Source: Bretschneidera sinensis
Taxonomy: Eukaryota > Streptophyta > Magnoliopsida > Brassicales > Akaniaceae
Length of the DNA: 64,000 nucleotides
Direction: 5' to 3'
Assembly: GCA_023935145.1 (NCBI GenBank)
Contig: CM043705.1
Location: forward strand, 23,359,290 to 23,423,289
The translations under genes were made by a program, and so were the position numbers. The notes beneath the pieces are model-generated. The model made no database searches. It had not been told where the DNA came from and worked only from the letters and a program-made list of their open reading frames with translations. Positions 47,225 to 59,400 of the stretch are shown here, one piece after another (within the stretch, counting starts at the first letter, position 1; each line of letters begins with the position of its first letter).

Positions 47225-47915
47225 TTGTGCATGAAGGCAAATTAATGAGAAAAAAGTTTGGCAAATGAGGATGCAAATGCCAAGGAAAAAGAGTAGTAGA
47301 GGAGAAGTGAAATGCACGCTAACGAGTATTCAAAAATTTTTATTATATTTTGGATGTCAACGGATGCAAATTTTATAAATATTTTATACTTTCCAAGTAT
47401 TTGGTGACTTGAGTAGGAGCATATATATTCTCTTCTTTTTCTATATTTTGGGAGGGGAGATTTTTCCTTGAAACAATGTCTACCTACTTGTGGGTGACGT
47501 AAAATGAGACTTTGGCACACATTATCAAGGTTATGAGATAGTAATCGATATAGAGGAAAAGTGAAAAGAAGGAACAAAAAACAAAAATAGAAGACAAAAA
47601 CGCTTTAATTTATATGTACTCATACCAATTAGAGAAAAATATGGAAAAAATGAAAGGATCACATTTTCCTCGGGTTTTTTCTCTTCAAGTTATAATTATC
47701 AATTCTCTTTGATTAAGAGAGTAGAGAGCAAAATGAATTAAATGTTTTTCTTTTTTTTGTTATTTTATTATTTTTACTAAGCATATAAAAAAGATTGAGT
47801 AATTATTTTCTTTTATTCTCATTTTTTAGTTCTTTTTTCTTTTTAAACTTTTAATCTCATTTTTATTTTCTTTTATATTTTTTCTTACATTTCTTTCCTA
47901 CCAATCATACATTAC
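47225..47915. other. Upstream region of the IDL gene
   Basis: About 690 bp between the TATA box and the Tat-2 insertion, presumably most of the remaining native promoter. It is AT-rich. The minus-strand frame 47242-47577 has no recognisable content. Confidence 0.45.
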
Positions 47916-47920
47916 ATAAG

Positions 47921-48609
47921 TGATGTGACCAAAATTATCCGATCTAATAAGAATTCGACAAATGGAGCGTCATAATAGCAAGTTACCTCAGACAACATAG
48001 GGATCATGTCTACTCTGATTATGATGATGGATTTGCTGCCCTAAAGCTTGAAGATTTCGTCCTTGATGGAAGAATTCACAAGTAGAGGTTGCTTCTCACA
48101 AGGCTCGAGGCTCAAAAAGTCACATCCCAACTAGAACCCACTTCAGAACTCCAGACATAAGATCTCCAACGCCTATTTAAAGAAGCTTCATCCCTCAAAA
48201 CAAAAGAAGAGGGATCCAGATGAGGAGTCCCCACGAAAATCCAAACACCGTGAGCAAACACACCGAAGGTTACAGAGAATAGCCTCGGTTCTCTCTTTCT
48301 CTCTCATATATATACACACACACACCCATTCTTTCTCTATCACACTCTCTCACTTCGGTATCTCTATAAACCCTTCTCTTACATCACTTTAATGCATCCA
48401 CTGACTTAATCATCGGATGGTCCTCCCTAGGGCACCACGCTCTGGGTGGCTTCCTTTGCAAGTGTGCAAGTTCTAAACGAACGTGATTACATGAGCCAAG
48501 TTATCTCAAAGCTCTTACCTTCTTCAAGTCCTCAGCTATCAAGCATCGTTTCAATTTCGTTGAAGGTAAAAAAGATAAGGCTACTTTCATCGTCATTTTG
48601 GCATCAACA
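47921..48609 (+). repeat. Tat-2 5' LTR (689 bp)
   Basis: Shares with the 3' LTR the TAGCAAGTTACCTC-type opening, GGCTCGAGGCTCA, AAAGTCACATCCCAACT and CACTGACTTAATCAT blocks. Contains a CT microsatellite and (AT/AC) run at 48290-48325. Confidence 0.88.
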
Positions 48610-48629
48610 GATTGGTGCCATCCGTGAGA
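48610..48629 (+). other. Tat-2 primer binding site
   Basis: GATTGGTGCCATCCGTGAGA directly follows the LTR. TTGGTGCC...GTG-type sites are usual for large plant gypsy and non-autonomous relatives. The exact tRNA is not assigned. Confidence 0.65.
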
Positions 48630-50373
48630 AAGACAACTTCATCTCACGATGCCATTGAAAAATACTATAGCATGTCTTATCCTACAGTTCCTAACATTGT
48701 AACCCATCTTATCCAACGATTCCTAATACTGTAGCCTTGAGGTGCTCCGTTCAGCCCCCACTAGAGTAAAGAAAGACAACATGTCACCTCCAGAAATGAC
48801 ATACGAATAGACATAACCCTCACCAAACACTAGGGAGTCAGTAAAATCATGGGGTTCACGATGAGTGGGTCCAATCCAACCTCGCAAAGTCAGTCTCATA
48901 GAGTATCTTACCGTCTCAGCCAGCAGAACGTGGCACAAAGAACTCAGATTTCAACGTGGCCTCATGATCCTTACAATCTCACGAATGGCGCCAAACTCAG
49001 CTCAGATCGAACCTACTCAAGTTCACTGCCAAAAAGCTAACATACTGGTATCTCAGAAGATCAAGAATAAATAGTAACCTCGACTCAAAGATTGAGAAAA
49101 AATAGTCACTTTGACCCGATACGAGCATCAACACACGCTTAATTGGGAGTTAGGTGACTGAAGCAAAAATCAACACCTCCAAAACTCTCAAGCTCAACTC
49201 TCGAGCAAGTCCAAACCTCTTTCTTGGTCTTTGACAAGGCGTCGGGATTTGTGAGTTGCACAAAGTCCCTTAAAATCTAAGATCGAAGGCGAACACAACA
49301 TCATTGCTCTGAAGACTAGCAGCCTCAATATCTTGAACAAAATTAGGTCTTTAAGAGATCCACTCCCCAGAGAAACAACAAATACAATTAGTCATGGCAG
49401 TTTCAAGATGTTAAGAGATCGAACCCTATGTAAGAAAGTTCCATTGAGCATATAAAGACCAGCAATTCTCCAATGCTCACTCCTGGACATTCACAGGTAG
49501 ATTTGTGCTAACTCTTTCCATACGTTCTAATGGAAATGGTACAGACTTAGCCTTGCTTTCCCCCTCAAGGGCGATTGAATGCTTTCAAAGTTTGATATAA
49601 GCGACGTATTATTCATCCCTTTGATAGCTATGGGACAAGGGAAACGAGCTCGGGTTTTACTTAACTTCACTCAACAAATTGATTAACCACCTTGGACATA
49701 CCTCACTAACCAGGGTAAAAAACTTGATATAAAAAAAATCCATCAAAACTTCATTAACGGTCTCTAAATCTCAGGCTTCAATCACCACTTGACCAAAGAG
49801 CTCCCTAGAAACCTTCTTCATTTAGACAGACAAAGTCATAATAGCTGAAGCAAATCAAGCCTTCAGAGAAAGAAGGCTAGAATAAGATATATCAACCCAG
49901 CTAACTCATCACAAAATACTCAGGATTTACCTAAGTAAGGTGAAGGAAGAAACAAGTCAAATTTAGTCTTAGTTTAGAGACCAATGCATTGCAGAGACGC
50001 ATTAACACAAGCAAAGACTCTTAACTTGAACAAGAGACCGAAGTCATACGCTCAAGGCAAAACTCTTTCATAAGTCCCTACTTAGTCCACTTGAACTAAG
50101 AATCTTAAAATCTGAAGTAAGAGACTAAAATTCCATTCAGGCCAGCCTTCATTCAATCACTACTACTCTAGCTGAAGTAGAGAAATCTATGTCAAAATAC
50201 AAAGTCTTAACACTTCTAAAAAATTCTTATAAACTCTACTAATAAAAGTAGTGAAAATGACAAAGCAAGAGACATGAAATGAAAATATTTCATTTAAACA
50301 AAAATATTTACATATGGGGGACTTCAAGGCCAAAAGTTACAAAGAAAAGAAAAGGATCAGTTTTATCCTAAGG
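48630..50373 (+). other. Tat-2 5' internal region, no gag-pol
   Basis: About 1.7 kb related to 28533-29544 of Tat-1. Stops in all frames; no gag, protease, RT or integrase motif was seen on either strand. Small frames such as 48446-48658 and 48849-49074 are not recognised. Confidence 0.55.
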
Positions 50374-51657
50374 TTACAGCTCCTCATCCTTGGTCTTCTC
50401 AGCTCGGACTTCGATTACCCATGGTACCTTAACTACTTCTCTTCATACATCTCCTCCTAACTGCCTATATGAGGTCTTAGGGATTTCCACGCTGGCCCAG
50501 TCAAGGTCAGGAAACTTCTTGGCATCAACCATATTTGCTGTATCGAAACCCTCAACGTAAAACCCTGAAGCCTCCCACAGAAGTTACTCCCTAAAGTCCT
50601 TAGAGTTATGGTACTTCTCTAGAATAGAGACCTCGACATGAACTAACTAAGTCCTCAACCCACCCTCAATGCTTTGAAGACAATTACTTCAGGTCTAAGC
50701 TGGCTCTCGATCCCACTAAATCTAGAGATCTTATTCCCAAGCCGGCTTCCAAGCTTTTGGAGCCTAGAAACCTCAATTTTCAAGTGTTCCACCTCCTCGC
50801 AGACATATATGTAGTTTGAATTTTTTAAGGCCAAAAACACTTGTAGCTTCTCATTCTAGAGCTCAAGATCAGAAGGTATTCAACTATTCTTTGTCTTCAT
50901 CCACTCGCCTCTTACGATTATTCTCATTTATCTGAAGTGCAATGATGGAATTGCCCATAGATTATAAAGTGGTCCTGAGAAAGTAGGCATGCATACCAAC
51001 CTACATAAAAATAACTCAGTCAAAAAATACCAAGCAAAAAGATTCAAAATTTGAAGACTTAAGACCTCAGATCTTAACTTATAATATTGGTCTATGGTGT
51101 TAGCTATAAGCTAGTGAGGAATCAAATCTTTTAACAGGTCTGCATCTAGAGGCAAAACCGATCCCCTAAGAAGTTAGTAGATTATGCTTGTGCCATCAAA
51201 GGTAGAATCTGTGGACTTCATCTCCCAGTTCAATCGGTGCATCCCAAAACTTGAACTCTTAGAAAAAGTGGAGTTCTCAAGGGTAATAGGAACATAGGCA
51301 AGTGGCACAACAAGAAGAGCCACCCCTAAAGAAGAAGCCCATTTACTACTAACCATCGCTTTAGTCCCTTACGGGACCTCAACCTAGAGTTTTGGCTCTC
51401 AGTCAGCTGTCTCACAACTATAAAAGCCTTGGTCGCCAACTCTTTAGTCTGTTGCACCTTGGTTTGTTGGAGTTTGTTCAGTTCCACCACAGTCTCTCTC
51501 ACATCATGTTGATTCACCTTAGCCTGTTGGACCTGAGGCTCCTCCATCTTGGCCTCATTTTTTTCAGCAGATATAGAGAAAGTGGTTCTTATAAACTTAA
51601 CCCTCTCCTTCTCGCGAGCCATAATGGTGACTTCAGTTGAGGTCAACATGGCGTCTG

Positions 51658-51762
51658 CTGCAAAGAAAAATCATCGAGGTCAGAAAAATCAGAGAAACAT
51701 GGGTCAAAAGTCAAGGCAGTTAGAAATAAGTTAAAATACAGTTAAAAAACACTTTTTATAAC
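51658..51762 (-). other. Intron of the Tat-2 antisense ORF
   Basis: Donor GATG|GTTATA at 51762 and acceptor TTTGCAG at 51658, phase 1. Joined reading restores the frame into exon 2. The Tat-1 counterpart is 39164-39086. Confidence 0.65.
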
Positions 51763-52239
51763 CATCAGAAGAGCCCAAATCATGAAAACAAAGCTGATAG
51801 GTCCTTGGTAATTACTTGTTTGTAAAATCTTTATCAAACCTTATTAATTGTCTTCTGCTACTCATCACTCAAGACCGAAGGTTGTTTCTGATCAAGAATA
51901 TATTTGAAGCTCCACTCCAGCAAGACCTGATAGGACTCTGGTCATCTTTTGAAAAAGTACTTCTCATTCTAGTACTTGATCAATAAAGGGCTATCCAAAA
52001 TCTTTCACCTGGTCCTTGTGTAGAAATTAAACCATCCATTGTTAGAATGCTTCTTAAAAGTGTAAAACCACCTGAACATCATCACCTTGGTTTTCTCGTC
52101 CCCTCTATTATACCTTACATGTTTCCTCAAAGCCAATACAAACCCCATGGCATTCCTTATCCCATTTTGGAAAAATTAGGTAAGGTAGATACTGTAGTGG
52201 TTCACTATATCCCTAACATCAGGGTACAGAGAAAATCTC

Positions 52240-53422
52240 TATTGACCCTCACCTATATTTTAATGATGACAAATCATAACTCTTATTATATTAACAGTGC
52301 TATCTAAGTGTATTAAGCAATAAAAGCATTCAGCCAAGGATCAAGGTGCAAGAACTTAACCAAAATCAAACACCAAGTCAAGATAGAAGATCTAGTATAG
52401 GGACAAAGTATTTAAACAAGTTGTAAATCTCACATGTTCAGGTAAAAAGCTTGTCTTACTTTTTACAAAACTTTTCAATCAAACGTTTTTAAGTTAAAAA
52501 CATTTCTAAACATGAAAACTGAGTTGATAAACAACCCAGTCGACTGGGTACTTATACTAGAAGACTGGTATATGGGACAATGTGTCCCCAGTCGATTGGG
52601 TGCTTCATATCAATCGACTGGTATATCGGACAGACTATCCCCAGTCGACTGGTAAGAATCACCCAGTCCACGGGTACCTTCAACAGCCTTAAAGATGGGA
52701 TTTTTAACTTGACCCAATCGACTGGTACTAAGACCCAGTCGACTGGTAATTCAAAAAATATGACCGTTGAGACGTGAGCTTTCAGCATTAATTGCACCAA
52801 ATCATACCAGATCAGTACAAAGCGGCCATATTACATCAATGCTATATAAACCCACTCTATTGAGCATTTTAAAAAAGGAGATTACACATTCAATCAAGTT
52901 ATTACTCATTGATACACAAAAGCTTTGAAATATTTATTGTTGAGCCATTCTTCAAGCTTTACCTTGAAAGAGAGATATTATTCAGTTGTATAAGCTTTCA
53001 TTGTTGTCTCTCTACCATTTACTTTACAGTATTTCTTGTAAAGGGATTAGCTTCCGAAATGAAGAGATTAGCTTTCGAGAGGAAGAGATTTTGCTTATGA
53101 GAGGAAGAGATTTGCTTCGTAGAGAAAGGTATTGATTGTAAGATTTGTGCAACACCTATGAAGTCGCACGACTAAGTTTCTTAGTGGATTACTTCAATGA
53201 GGTTCCTTGAAGAGAGTGGACGTAGGGTCGAAACGAATCTGATATTGTTGAACCACTACAAACTGAGTTTGCATCCTCTATTCCTTAAACTCTTTTGTTC
53301 ACAGCACATTATTTGTTTACATGCTTGTGGGTTTATCTGTTTTTATAAACTTGTGTTTAATTAGAAAAAGTTTTTAAAAACCCAATTCACCCCCCCTTCT
53401 TGGATTGAAACCTCAGTCTACA
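52240..53422 (+). mobile_element. SIRE-like Copia solo LTR
   Basis: 1183 bp flanked by perfect target duplications atctc (52235-52239 and 53423-53427). The left end reads TATTGACCC (TG changed to TA) and the right end CTACA. It aligns in inverse orientation to 29545-30719, including AATGATGACAAA near the start and AATTCACCCCCC near the end. No internal region remains. It sits in exon 1 of the Tat-2 antisense ORF. Confidence 0.88.
52530..52755. repeat. Cluster of CAGTCGACTGG-type palindromes in LTR
   Basis: About eight exact or near copies: CCCAGTCGACTGGG, CCAGTCGATTGGG, CAATCGACTGG, CCAGTCGACTGG and others. Val-Asp-Trp runs in short frames on both strands are translations of it. Confidence 0.85.
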
Positions 53423-54119
53423 ATCTCAATCCTACCTTCAAGTGGTCAAAATAATAGTAGAAAGAGTATGCCTCCTCATAACTCAGAGAGGCACAAACAT
53501 TTTACTTATAGTTTAGGACGCCTAACTCTCTAATAGAGAGGGACAAAGAACCTAGTGGGTATAGACTCAATGTTAGACTTTGAGATTTGGATGGGAATCC
53601 TCCCAACCTGAAAACCTTTACTAGTGAAAACAACCTAACCTCCTAAGAAGAAAGTTGCTCCCCTCCAAGCACTATCTCATTGCTCTCAAGGTTAGCATCT
53701 CTCATCTCAATCTCCACTTTCTTAGATGTACTAAAGGCTGAAGTAGACATAGTTCAAAAAGAAAAGGGAAGAGGAAAAGAAACCTTCTCGAAAAATGAGA
53801 AAGAAGAAAGTAGGAAGTATTCACAAAGAATAAGAAAACTCTTGAGAGAACTCTAAGAAAACTTGAAGACTGAATGCTCTAAAAGTTTGAAAGCACGTAA
53901 AAATAATGAATAAAAGACAAAGTATCTCTTAAATAGTTATTGCCAGTTAGTCATTTCCTAGACATGTGGTTAATGTGCCTCGGGAAAACTAAACGCCTCA
54001 TTATCGCATGTGAGTTTAAAATTTCGTCCATACAATTAGGCCTCTATAAGCCCAGGATTAGAATTAAAGTCTCAGCGTTGAAACCCTGCCTACATGGAAT
54101 TATATTTTCCAAAATCATA

Positions 54120-55450
54120 CCATTCCACCCAAGTCGATTCAGTAAGAGTTCAAACTTTAGTCAATAATTCATCTCAAAGTGGGACTAAGCGCTTCTGAAG
54201 CCACAAAGTTCCACCCTGGATCAACAAGAAATACGACTTCAATTATATCGCTCATAATAGCAAGGGTTTACTACAGTCAAAAATTCCTACCAAAGTGGAT
54301 TTAAGGCCTCCACACCGTACAATTCCACCCCGGATCAATAGGAATTACAACTTCAATCACACAACCCACGAAACAAAAAATTAAGGCTTGTGCAATACAA
54401 TTCCTACCAAAGTGGAATTGTGACTTTTGCTATACAATTCCTACCGAAGTGGAACTATGACTTCTACGCCTCATAGTCCCACTCAAGCAGAAAATGAACA
54501 AAGACTTCAGTCACACTCCCAATGAAGTGAAATTAAGACCTTAACTATATAATTCCTCCAGAAAGGGAACTATGGCTTCTACACCTCACAATTCCAAGCA
54601 TATTCAAAAAAGAATTCAGGCTTGTGTCATTTAATTCCTACCGAAGTGGATTTGTGACTTCAGATATACAATTCCCTCCGAAATAGAACTATGACTTCTA
54701 CTCCACTTAAGTAGAAGAAGAATTAAGGCTTCAATCACACTCCCACTGAAGTGGAATTAAGGTCTTAGCTATACAATTCCTCCAAAGAGGAACTATGGCT
54801 TCTACGCCTCATACATCCACTTTAGCAGAAGGGCTAAAACTTCAGTCAACAATTCCTACCCATGTGGAATTAAGGCTTACAAAGTAACACAATTCCACCT
54901 CGGATCAACAGAAATTACGACCTCAGTCATACAACCCCTGAAAAAAAAAAAGTTACGATTTTGGCCATATAATTCTCGTTAGATAAGAGTTTCGACTTCA
55001 ATCACATAACTCTTACCTGTTAGGACCAACACCTGGCCCAACACTATCGAAGCTGGGATTAAGGCTTTCATGGCTATACAATCCCACATCGAACTAGCCA
55101 TAATTACGACTTTAGTCCAACAATTCCTAACTGAACAGAGATCACAACTTCAACCACACAACACTTACTAGGCCTAAACGAAGGCTTCTGAAGCCACACA
55201 GTTACACCTCAAATCCACAAGAATTACAAATTCAGTCATAACAATTCCTCTTTATATGAAACAAAGAGTTTCCAAATACGTATAGTTTTATCTTTATTTA
55301 AAAAAGAATCAAGATTTTGGCCACACAAATCACACCATGTAAGAACTAAGGTTCAGACCACACAGTTCCCACCAGGGTAGAATTAGAGCCTCAACCATGC
55401 AATTTTCTCCAGACTATAACCAAAACTTCTAACTAGGGCCATGACTTTGG
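54120..55450 (+). repeat. Tat-2 3' region with degenerate tandem repeats
   Basis: Many imperfect units of about 45 bp and multiples around CAATTCCTACCGAAGTGGAA, ATGACTTCTACGCCTCA and ACTTCAGTCACAC. The array ends about 85 bp before the 3' LTR. It is related in wording to 39896-41150. Confidence 0.75.
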
Positions 55451-55535
55451 TCCCACAGGATGGAAAGAATGGCATGAGAAAGGTTTCTACTCCCTTAGAA
55501 ATCTCTCTAAATCTTTTTAGGGAGTAAATGGTATA

Positions 55536-56214
55536 TGACGTGACCCAAATTATCTGGTCCGGTAAGAACTGGACACGTAAAGCTTCAGAATGTCCAGTTA
55601 CCTCGGCCAGCATAGGGGCTAGGCCTACTCCGACCATGATGATGGATTTTCCACACTAAAGCATGAAGATTCCATCCTTGATGGAAGAACTCGTAAGCAG
55701 GGGTTGCTTTCCGGAGGCAGAGGTCGTTTTTTCAAAAGGCTTGAGGCTCAGAAAGTCACATCCCAACTGGAACCCATTTTGAAACTCCAGACACAAGATT
55801 TCCAATGCCTATTTAAATAACCTCCAACCCTCAAAATAAAGGAGGACGAGGGATGCAAACGAGGAGTTCCCATGAAAAAGCTAAACACATAGCAAACACT
55901 CTAGAGATTACAGAGAATCACCTCGGTTCTCTCTCTTTCTTTTTCTCACTCTGTCACTTTGGTATCTCTCTAAACCTTTTCCTTATATCACTTTAGTGCG
56001 TCCACTGACTTAATCATAGAATGGTTCAACTCGGAGCACTACGCTTCAGGTGGCTTCCCTTGTAGGTGTGCAAGTTCTAACGAACGTGATTACATAAGCC
56101 AAATTATCTCATAGCTCTCACCTTCTTCAAATCCTTAACTATCAAGCACTGATTCCACCTTGTTGAAGGTAAAAAAGATAGGGCTATACTTTCATAATTT
56201 TTTGGCGTCAAGAA
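55536..56214 (+). repeat. Tat-2 3' LTR (679 bp)
   Basis: Starts TGACGTGACCCAAATTATC after a purine-rich TTTAGGGAGTAAATGGTA stretch. Its end GTCAAGA has lost the terminal CA. The ataag duplication follows. Confidence 0.88.
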
Positions 56215-56219
56215 TAAGA

Positions 56220-56459
56220 GTATTGACTAGAGAGATTAATAGAGTTCTAGACCAAAGCCCTTAGCCTCGCAAAAGAAATTTTTTTTGAAGAAAATAACAT
56301 TAATTGCATGCATTTAAATTTTTACCGGTTATTTTCGCTACTTAATGGTTTGTTTATCCTAATATTTATTATCCTTAATCGGATTTATCTTTTTTTAAAA
56401 GATTAATCTAAATTATTTACAATAATGTAATCCAGACATCTAGTCATATATATATATAT

Positions 56460-56493
<34 letters not shown>

Positions 56494-59400
56494 TAACATA
56501 TAAGATATGAGATCTTAGTGAATTTTATCTCTCGATTGTTTTAACAATATCTAGATATACAAAACATCTAGATCTACAAACAAAAGGTTTGATAAGGACG
56601 TACGGAGAAATTAATGGAAAATGTTATTCCTGCATGCCAACTCGCCATGATGATTATGTGACATAAACTTTCTGAAATAGATGCAACTATATCATATGCT
56701 GCTTTCTTTTTCATCCAAAATGAAATTTAAGGAAAACATGCAGGCTATTGCTTTCTTTTTCTTCGACACCAGATTACTCAAATCCTTTTGTTTTTCTTTT
56801 CCTTTCTATTTATTTTTCATGTTTTATGGTTGAAGGGTGCATGATAGTTAAGTACAAGTGATCATCTCCATCTAAACACAAAACTCTTAAAATTTAATAA
56901 AGATAAGACCTTAGCTTTTTGACACAAATATGCAATCAAAACCTATTTCAATAAGGACTAGCTAATTATAACACTTTTTTCATTAAAAAAAGATAAAATT
57001 AAAACACTTTTCAAAGAAATGAATTGGGGAGAGAAAGTTAAAGAAAAAAGAACTTTTAGAACTGATTAAGTATGGCTCGTTTTAGGAAAGAGAAAGATTA
57101 AAAAGTCTTGGATTATTTGTTTTTTTTACTTGATGAGAAGAAAGTTAGGTTGGATGATCACACTGATCAATCAATTGTGATTATGACTACTGTTAAGAGC
57201 GTACGTGCATCATTGCTTGGCCACATGACCCTTCGTGCAATGTAATTTGGTATATAATTAGCAGCCTTTGGCTCAAGTCTCAGGGGGGTATAGATTAGGT
57301 CATCACTAGAAATAGTTATACGGAAGGTGCCTCAACTATTGCCTCCCAACATTTAAAGTTTTAAATTTTCAATTTTGCATCAAAAGTCTTTAATTAATTA
57401 AACTATCATAAATTTAAAATCAATTCTTGACATCCAATTTTATTATTAGAGTTAAGAAATATAATATTACATGATATGTTTTATAACGACCTCCCAATCA
57501 ATTCAATGCATATATTATAATAACAAAACAAAAAAAATTATGAAATCTAACTCGTAAATTTGATTTTCATTATAAACAAAAAGCGAATGATTTTTTTTGT
57601 GTGAAGAAAAAATTCTTTTAATATCAAAAAGAAATAATGTTGAAAGAATTTTATTTTCACATTAGGTTTTTGAAAATCTTTCCTTAACTGAAATTAAATG
57701 AAATGAATTGTCAAAAAAATCAATTGGAAGTTTACGATAATTCGAAGATCATTGATACTGAATTAATTATTCAAATATTCCCGATTACTACTGGGGAATC
57801 TTTTGCTTGTAAAGCTGTGGTAAGAAAACGAAGCTTTCAATGGGGTCCCCTAATCCTCGTTTAGCATTCAAGGTGACATTGATAGACACCTGTATTTTTT
57901 TTTGGCACGTAATCTCAGTTTTGATTCGGGTGAGATTTTTAATTTATATTCATTTTTATTTTTTTTATCAATTGGTTAAAATTTGAGTATAGATATAAAA
58001 ATTAAAATTTATTAAAAATTTGTATTTTTAATTTGTATTTATTAACTCATTATATATAAAATTTAATCCGTAAAAAAATTTGTTAATGTTTATTTTTATT
58101 CTTTATTCACTTTTTAAAACACAAACATAAATATAAATATAAATATATATTAATAAATCTGCCACCAATAAAATTCTATCCAAACCCGCCTTTTCCCACT
58201 TCTAGTTTTGAACACATCCGTTTTTATTACGTTATTATTAAATAAATAAAAAAGTCTTCCCCCGAGTGTGTTTTAATTCAACATTTTATGCTTGCTTTGC
58301 TAAGACATGTTGCAAAATGAGGCAAAGTTTAATTCTATTAACTTTAATTTGACCAAACCAAACAATATTTATCTTTAGTGGAATATTAACTTATTAAGTA
58401 CGAAAAATTACAAAATAATAAAAGGGTCTGTGTCAATACTTTGAACAAAACATTGGGGCTTTGAACATGTGGCAGTTCTCAAGTGGGTTTGGCACTCGTT
58501 TCAAGATGAGATATCCCCCTGTCAAAATGTCAACGTGTAGGCGTGTTCTTGACCGTCCGATTTCGATTAACAAAAAATAATTAATCAGGCAAATATTCGG
58601 AAAATGCGCGATCAAATAAGACCGACATTCGGGACTGATAAACATAGCCCAAAACCGGCTATCATGGAACTAAAGTCCCTTTAATTGTGAAAAATGATCT
58701 TCAACGAGTGAATAATAGGACTATTATTTTGGTTATTCTTGCGAAATTGCATGCTTTTATTGAGGATCTTTCTTTCTTATTATGAAAGTAAGGTTTATTA
58801 ACAGTTTTTATTTTTTTTATAGTTCATTGTTGATTTGAGGTTAAATTCTATGATTTTGTTAACATAAATGAGTAAATAAAGTCGCGTAACTTTTTGATAC
58901 TATTTGATAGAAATTTGTTAATTTAAAATACCATTTGATAATAGTAATTAAAGATGCTAATGAATAGGGTACTTACAAATTTTGTTTTGCTCATGTTTAT
59001 TTAGTAAATCATTATTCTTACATCATTCGTTATCAGTTTATTTTTTATTTTCATTATTTGTACTCGTTTCTGTTATATTTTTCACTACCCATATCTGTTA
59101 GATTACATGAATATGAGTACGAATTGAAACGGATATCTTATCCGATTCTGACTTAACAATTATTTTTTCTTTTATTCCAAAGAAAAATTAATAGTGATTG
59201 AAGTTTGTCATTTTTGATATTTTAATCATCGATTTAAACCTTTGTAATATCATACTTCTTTTTTGAAGATTATATTAAAAATATATTTATACATAAGATT
59301 ATATATAAAAATATATAATATATTATGTAATTGGGTTTAACATGTACTCAAGGGCTGCTACTCATACCCTATATATACTTGTCAGGTATTAAAAATTAAT

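Larger units (their letters stand above)
50374..53750 (-). pseudogene. Tat-2 antisense ORF, two exons, split by solo LTR
   Basis: It starts at ATG 53750 (MSTSAFSTSKKVEIEMRD) and ends at TAA 50376-50374. Exon 1 contains EEAYSFYYYFDHLKVGLR, then after the LTR insertion IRNAMGFVLALRKH and KKHSNNGWFNFY, the same blocks as in Tat-1. Intron 51762-51658 (GT...AG, 105 nt, phase 1) is at the same protein position as in Tat-1. Exon 2 opens ADAMLTSTEVTIMAREKERV, is Gln/Glu/Lys-rich (coiled coil), continues through EEVEHLKIEVSRLQKLGSRL and closes with FYVEGFDTANMVDAKKFPDL. Several stops and the 1.2-kb solo LTR break it. The resemblance to the PF04195-type plant family is by recall. Function unknown. Confidence 0.72.
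47921..56214 (+). mobile_element. Tat-2: Tat-like element, complete ends, non-autonomous
   Basis: LTRs 47921-48609 (689 bp) and 55536-56214 (679 bp) start TGATGTGACC / TGACGTGACC and end ATCAACA / GTCAAGA. Perfect target duplications ataag lie at 47916-47920 and 56215-56219. The primer site is at 48610. The interior has no sense-strand gag-pol. It holds an antisense two-exon ORF (53750-50374) and tandem repeats before the 3' LTR. Without the nested solo LTR the element is about 7.1 kb. Its LTR and interior are related to Tat-1 but clearly diverged. Mobility would need proteins from elsewhere (inference). Confidence 0.88.

Noticed and set aside
47242..47577. 111-codon minus-strand frame upstream of IDL
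   Set aside because: No recognisable domain; AT-rich promoter region with biased composition.
52552..52800. Frames with repeated Val-Asp-Trp on the minus strand and Gln-Ser-Thr-Gly on the plus strand
   Set aside because: Both come from the CAGTCGACTGG palindrome cluster, which reads similarly on each strand.
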